64,000 bases of DNA. Origin: Pogonophryne albipinna. Its lineage: Eukaryota; Chordata; Actinopteri; Perciformes; Artedidraconidae. This document shows positions 59,140 to 64,000 of the stretch, in pieces (positions within the stretch are counted from its first letter, which is position 1; each line of letters opens with the position of its first letter). The DNA lies in NCBI GenBank assembly GCA_028583405.1, contig JAPTMU010000090.1, forward strand, positions 186,001 through 250,000, given 5' to 3'. The position numbers and the translations under genes are program-made. The notes beneath the pieces are model-generated. The model searched no databases. It saw nothing but the letters and a program-made list of their open reading frames with translations, and was not told where the DNA came from.

Positions 59140-60380
59140 TAAGTTCATTGTCGAGTTCAGCCTTCTTTTCTCAAGCATCTTGTCTGAGAGCAACAAAACA
59201 AAAGTAATTAGTGTCTTCATTTTGCTTTGGGGCGTGTGTAGCTTCATCTAATCTTTCACGAGCATACATTAGGGCTGAACGATTAATCAATTTTAAATCG
59301 AAATCCCGATTTGAAATGATGCGATTATCAAATCGCAAAGCCTGTGATTTTTTTTTACATTTGTTTCTTGTGTGTCAGTCATCCACACCAATCAGAAGTG
59401 CTGTGCTCCACATGTATCAGCCATTGTTAACCAATCAGAAGTGGCCCATGATAGAAGGTGATAGACGGATTGATCCAATCACCTGCCAAGTATTTGTGAA
59501 AGTGCCTGCCCTTTCCAAATGGCTTCCAATGGAGCTCTCCTAGATGGTTTGGTGAAACCATCTGAGTCAGGTTAGTAATGCTCCATCACATGTTTCTATT
59601 ACAGGGTGAACCTTAAACTGAAGCTTGACTTTAAAGCAACCCAACGGAAGTTTCATGTAAGTTTAGTTCTTTCACTCGTAGCTCGGGCTGCGGGGGTGCT
59701 AGAGACGGGAGCACGTTGATACGACCTTCCTAGCCGGAGATATGGCAGCATTTTACAATAAACTTCCATCGGGTCGCTTAAAAACAAATATCGCAAATCG
59801 AATCGCAATATCGGTCAGAAAAATCGCAATTCGATTTTTTCCCAAAATCGTGCAGCCCTAGCGTACATATGCATACCCAGAGGAGCAGAGAGGAGTTAAT
59901 GAACTCTGAAGGTTTAGGAAAGGCTACAAAGACAAACCGCAGTGCTCCAAAGAGACAGTTTGGGAATGGCCCAGTGGCTTGTCTTCAATGATATATTACA
60001 ATGTGCCTCTCAAGTCCTGCCTGCTTAGCTGCTGAAACTAATTGAATCAACAGTCGGAGAAGTGTCCCTGCTCGTGTGATGACAAGTACAACTGAGGCAT
60101 CCAGGAACAAGTGGGAGACAGGGAATGATCTGGCTTCTCTGCAAAACAATGCATGTCTCCAGTAACAGATTATGACACAGAGGAGACGTTTAGAAATGAG
60201 GAGACGCCTTTTGTTTCTGAAGCTGCTGGCTCGTCTCACTTTGTGTTTCAGGATCAGTATCTTCAATATGTTGTGTTTTCTTTCTTTATCATTATGATAA
60301 TAAAGCTTTTATTTGTAAAGCACTTTCAAAACACGAGGTGCAGCTCAAAGTGCTTTAACAACAAGGCACGTCACATTACA
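59140..60380 (-). repeat. Inverted duplication arm B (partner 7076-7720)
   Basis: Complement of arm A, with the same order: TTCATTGTCGAGTTCAGCC, the CTCTTTGGAGCACTGCGG complement, and the LINE-like tail CAAAGTGCTTTAACAACAAG next to TTAA at 60381. It contains a 591-bp hAT that arm A lacks. Sequence identity to arm A is very high. Confidence 0.9.
59270..59860. mobile_element. hAT MITE, absent from the paralogous arm
   Basis: The ends TAGGGCTGAACGATTAATCA and AAAATCGTGCAGCCCTA are inverted. Flanks GCATACAT (59262-59269) and GCGTACAT (59861-59868) are an 8-bp duplication with one change. The empty site, complement of GCGTACAT, is intact once at 7588-7595. Non-coding interior rich in TCGATTT and AAATCG. 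Confidence 0.92.
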
Positions 60381-61018
60381 TTAAAGGTCACCTATTATGG
60401 AAAATCCTCTTCTCCATGTCTCTTCTACATCAACATGTGTCCCCTCTTCTTCATGTCTCTTCTACATCAACATGTGTCCCCTCTTCTTCATGTCTCTTCT
60501 ACATCAACATGTGTCCCCTCTTCTTCACGTCTCTTCTACATCAACATGTGTCCCCTCTTCCTCATGTCTCTTCTACATCAACATGTGTCCCCTCTTCTCC
60601 AAGTCTCTTCTACATCAACATGTGTCCCCTCTTCTCCAAGTCTCTTCTACATCAATATGTGTCCCCTCTTCTCCAAGTCTCTTCTACATCAACATGTGTC
60701 CCCTCTTCTCCAAGTCTCTTCTACATCAACATGTGTCCCCTCTTCTTCATGTCTCTTCTACATCAACATGTGTCCCCTCTTCTTCATGTCTCTTCTACAT
60801 CAACATGTGTCCCCTCTTCTTCACGTCTCTTCTACATCAACATGTGTCCCCTCTGTGGAAAGAGACTCTGAAAGTTTCAGGAACAAAGATTCTCTCTCTT
60901 TTTGTCCTGATCCATTTCTATAAAAACCTGTCTGAAAATGAGCTGATCAGATTTTGGACACTTTATGATGTCATAACGATGTTTTGGTTTGTGTAACCAT
61001 TAGCCAATCAGCAACCAA
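60381..61018 (-). mobile_element. T2 MITE with 37-bp array, duplicate of the 6352 insertion
   Basis: TTAA at 60381-60384 with the same left flank (complement of TGTAATGTGACGTGCC) as the element at 6352-7075. The array (about 60410-60855) has about twelve 37-bp units, including a run with TCTCCAAG that is private to this copy. The segment after the array, to CAGCAACCAAGG at about 61018, is nearly identical to 58955-59125. Confidence 0.88.
60410..60855 (-). repeat. 37-bp minisatellite, T2 family
   Basis: About twelve units. A block of four or five contiguous units carries CTCCAAGTCTC instead of CTTCATGTCTC, showing local spread of a variant. No 24-bp short units, in contrast to the array at 58228. 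Confidence 0.95.
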
Positions 61019-62212
61019 GGATTTTTAGTAAAATGGTCTGCAAAGGCTAAAATTAATGCAGATGGTTTCAAGTGAAACCAAAGACAGAAATAAAGAAATA
61101 TTCCCAGCAAGAGTGCAGACCAACTTCCTTTCTCTATCAACTTGGAAGTGTCTATTCTCAGTTTCCCCCACATGACTTTCAATAGAGGAAACTCTCTCCA
61201 CTTCCCTGTTCTCCTCTTTCCGTGCCAGTTGCTATTTACACAAGCTTTAAATGAATCAGTAGATATTAACACCAGTGTCCTGGGGTGGATCTGTGCTTTA
61301 TCAATCAGCAAAACAGCTCTTAGTTAGTGGGCGCCCATAACCTATGACAGAAATGTATATATTGTTACACTGATTTGAGATTATTGAGCCATTTCAGTTT
61401 TCTCCACTTCTGTGTTCATTGTCTTTTTGAATTGTGAATTTGATGTTGCGTTTCTGCTGCTTTCAGTCATAATAATAGTGCTGCAGACAAACAATGGACT
61501 TTTTCTCATGCATGTGGGTTCATATTTGAATCTAGTCAAACTAAAAAGTCAGTAACCTATATTTATCAGAGGCCTTTAAAGCAGGACTTGAGCTTCATTC
61601 CCACTTAAATGGGTGGATGAGCTCCATTGTCAGCTTCTGCACCATCAGCATATGTAGCCTATTATGTAAGACCTACTACTCCCTTGTGACTTCACCACAT
61701 GTGACCTATTATAGTACTCCAGCTTCTCTTCGATGGCAACTATACTGTGATCATCACCAGCTTTAGGGTGAGCATTTTCCCCACTAACAGTTTGGAGAAG
61801 AGCCACTAGGTGTGTGCGTGCGGGTCATACATACACAACAGTGTAGGCCTGAGTCATCCTCTGGATGTCATGTTGTTTTTTTTAAACAAGGTCACACCCC
61901 GGCTTAATGCAATTTGTGAATGCTGAATGAGCCGCACTGACTCGATATGCAACTCTGAGGCAGAATAAGCTGCCCGCTGGGTATAAATTGAGTATTAACT
62001 TTACCGGTATGAGGTGAAGCTGGATTATAACTGTTATTCTACGGACGAAAAGTTTATTATTCCGCCGACTTATTTTGGCCCTCTTCTCCTCCCGCATTGA
62101 ACATCGCAGACACTCATCAAAACGTTCAGCTCGGTCGGGAATCGATTGCTCTTACTTTTCTCATTCATAACTTTCATAATTCCAGAGATACATCCCATAA
62201 TACATCACATTT

Positions 62213-62672
62213 TTGGGGCCAAGCCCCAGCCTACATCAACGACCTGATCCACCCTCACATCACAACCCGGGCCCTGAGGTCCTCTGAGCAAGGCCTCCTA
62301 AGGGTGCCCCGAACCAGGCTAAAGACTAAGGGTGACCGTGCCTTTGAGGTGGTGGCCCCAAGGCTTTGGAACAAACTCCCCCCAGATAATAAAAACCTCG
62401 GCCTCAATGGAGATTTTTAAGGGGCAGTTAAAGACACACCTGTTCCGACAGGCCTTTCGGTCGCCGGAGGAGGTGAGTTAGTGGCTGTCTTTTTTTTTAT
62501 TTTTTTTATTTTGTCGTATGTTTTATCCTATGTATTACCTGCTGCTGTTTTATGCCTTTTATTCTACATTTTATAGTTGTACTTTGAATTGTGTCCTGTA
62601 CTGTAAAGCACTTTGTACATCCGTGTTGAGAAGGGTGCTATATAAATAAAGTTTTACTTACTTACTTACATT
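62213..62672 (+). pseudogene. LINE ORF2 C-terminus and 3' tail
   Basis: The fragment encodes GQAPAYINDLIHPHITTRAL, RSSEQGLLRVPRTRLKTKGD and RAFEVVAPRLWNKLPPD, the conserved C-terminal region of L2/CR1-like LINEs. A frameshift near 62385 is followed by MEIFKGQLKTHLFRQAFRSP in another frame. The 3' UTR has GTAAAGCACTTTGTACATCC and TGCTATATAAATAAAG with a (TTAC)n tail. 5' truncated. Confidence 0.88.
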
Positions 62673-63117
62673 TTTAACCATTGAAGTCAATGGAGAAAAT
62701 CTTCAACTTCAACAAATCTTCATGCGACTTCAACTGCTAACTGTTCATTCATACTTTCACTCAGAAACCTCATTCCAACTTCAAAATGTTAAACATCTTT
62801 CTGACATTATTCGTGTAAAACAACTTTTAAATCTGATTCTTACTCTTAGAGATATTAAACATTGTTCAGACCTTGTTAAAGAGGTTTTCTTCAGATTTTA
62901 ACATTAACTAGAGTGTGTGATGTCACAGCTAAAGTGGAGGAAATCTTGAAATATGCCTTCATATTCTTTTTTAAACCTGCCATAATTCCCAAACCCTACA
63001 TTCCTGAGACATCATTTTTCATGACAAACGTAGGAAAACATCTCGTAGCTTGAAAAATGACAAATAACTAAGCAAAATAATTAAACAAAATGCCTCTTGA
63101 GGGCATGACAGTGTGAA

Positions 63118-64000
63118 GTGTTCACATTATATATGCTTCCGTTAGGCAATATTATAAGGAATCATTCTGTAAACTTTCATTGTTATGCGGATGATACTCA
63201 ACTATATTTATCAATCAAGCCTGATGAAATTAATCATCTAAATAAAATTCAAGACTGCCTCAAGGACTTAAAAACGTGGATGACCTTACATTTTTTGATG
63301 TTAAACACGACCAAAACTCAAGTTATTCCACTCGGCCCAAAGAATCTAAGAAACAAATTATCTAAAGATATACTAACTATGGATGGCATTAATTTGGCCT
63401 CCAGTGAGACTGTAAGGGATCTTGGTGTTATATTTGATCAGGATTTATCCTTTAACGCCCACATAAAATCAATTTCAAGGACCGCCTACTTCCATCTACG
63501 TAACATTGCAAAAATCAGGCATATCTTGCCTCAAAACGATGCAGAGAAACTAGTCCATGCATTTGTTACATCAAGGCTGGATTATTGTAACTCTTTATTA
63601 TCAGGGTGTACCAAGAAGTCAGTCAAGTCGCTTCAGCTGATTCAAAATGCTGCAGCTCGTGTACTAACCAGAGTTAGGAAAAGGGACCACATTACTCCTG
63701 TTCTGGCTGCCTTACACTGGCTCCCTATAGAACACAGGATAGAATTTAAAACTCTTCTTCTCGCCTACAAAGCCCTTAATGGGCAGGCGCCATCTTACCT
63801 TAAAGAACTCATTATACCCTACTGTCCTACTAGGGCATTGCATTCCAAGAATGCAGGGTTGTTGGTTGTTCCTAGAGTCTCTAAAAGTACAATGGGAGCC
63901 AGAGCCTTTTCTTATCAAGCTCCACATTTGTGGAATCAGCTTCCAGTTTGTGTTCGGGCGGCAGACACCCTATCCGTTTTTAAGAGTGCGCTTAAGACCT
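63118..64000 (+). mobile_element. L2-like LINE reverse transcriptase, open frame to window end
   Basis: One open frame runs from FTLYMLPLGNIIRNHSVNFH CYADDTQLYL to the last base without a stop. It has YADD, LGVIFDQDLSFNAHIKSISR, LVHAFVTSRLDYCNSLLSGC, QLIQNAAARVLTRVRKRDHI, LHWLPIEHRIEFKTLLLAYK, ALNGQAPSYLKELI and LLVVPRVSKSTMGARAFSYQ. It starts abruptly at about 63118 within the RT domain, so it is 5' truncated. It is much better preserved than the copy at 44083-46678, which suggests a younger insertion. Confidence 0.95.

Larger units (their letters stand above)
58149..64000 (-). other. slc49a4 intron 1 (partial)
   Basis: Sequence upstream of exon 2 in the gene direction. It holds two T2 MITE-derived 37-bp arrays (58190-59132 and 60381-61018), the second arm of the inverted duplication with a hAT insertion (59140-60380), a LINE 3' end (about 62213-62672) and an L2-like LINE fragment running off the window (63118-64000). 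I see nothing recognisable in 61030-62200 or 62680-63115. No start exon for slc49a4 was found here. Confidence 0.65.

Overview
This window is from a vertebrate nuclear genome, almost certainly a teleost fish. It has split genes with canonical GT-AG introns, AT-rich introns, long (GT)n tracts and L2-type LINE tails. It also holds many hAT, Tc1, PIF/Harbinger-like and TTAA-flanked non-autonomous DNA elements. No operon, CRISPR array, rRNA or prokaryotic gene was seen.

The only host gene I can support is slc49a4 (dirc2), on the minus strand. It encodes an MFS-type lysosomal membrane transporter. Six consecutive internal coding exons (numbered 2-7 on the human model) lie at 58148-58055, 42422-42151, 40900-40771, 29830-29722, 15136-15069 and 6257-6133. 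Their phases join in one frame and give about 266 residues covering roughly TM3 to TM9. The first coding exon should lie beyond base 64000 and the last exon(s) before base 1. About 98.7% of the window is therefore intron.

The introns are mostly mobile DNA. Three families of TTAA-flanked, piggyBac-like MITEs recur: T1, T2 and T3. T1 copies often carry arrays of a 57-bp minisatellite (about 80 units in five copies). T2 copies carry arrays of a 37-bp minisatellite (three copies). In both families the repeat unit is derived from the 3' terminal or subterminal sequence of the element itself. This is the most interesting signal in the window: MITEs whose own ends have become tandem repeats and which sit at several independent TTAA sites. 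There are also nested insertions with clear 8-bp target-site duplications (hAT in MITE, hAT in LINE), a solo LTR with a partial tandem duplication, and L2-like LINE fragments, one with a reading frame still open at the window end.

Layout (plus-strand coordinates). 1-6.1 kb: intron 7. 6.3-15.1 kb: intron 6, with a 37-bp array and one arm of an inverted duplication. 15.1-29.7 kb: intron 5, with three 57-bp-array elements, a Tc1 remnant and nested hATs. 29.8-40.8 kb: intron 4, with T1, T2 and T3 MITEs, SINE/LINE pieces and a microsatellite touching the exon 4 donor. 40.9-42.15 kb: short intron 3. 42.4-58.05 kb: intron 2, with a LINE split by a hAT, the solo LTR and one 57-bp-array element. 58.15-64 kb: intron 1, with two 37-bp arrays, the second arm of the inverted duplication and two LINE fragments.
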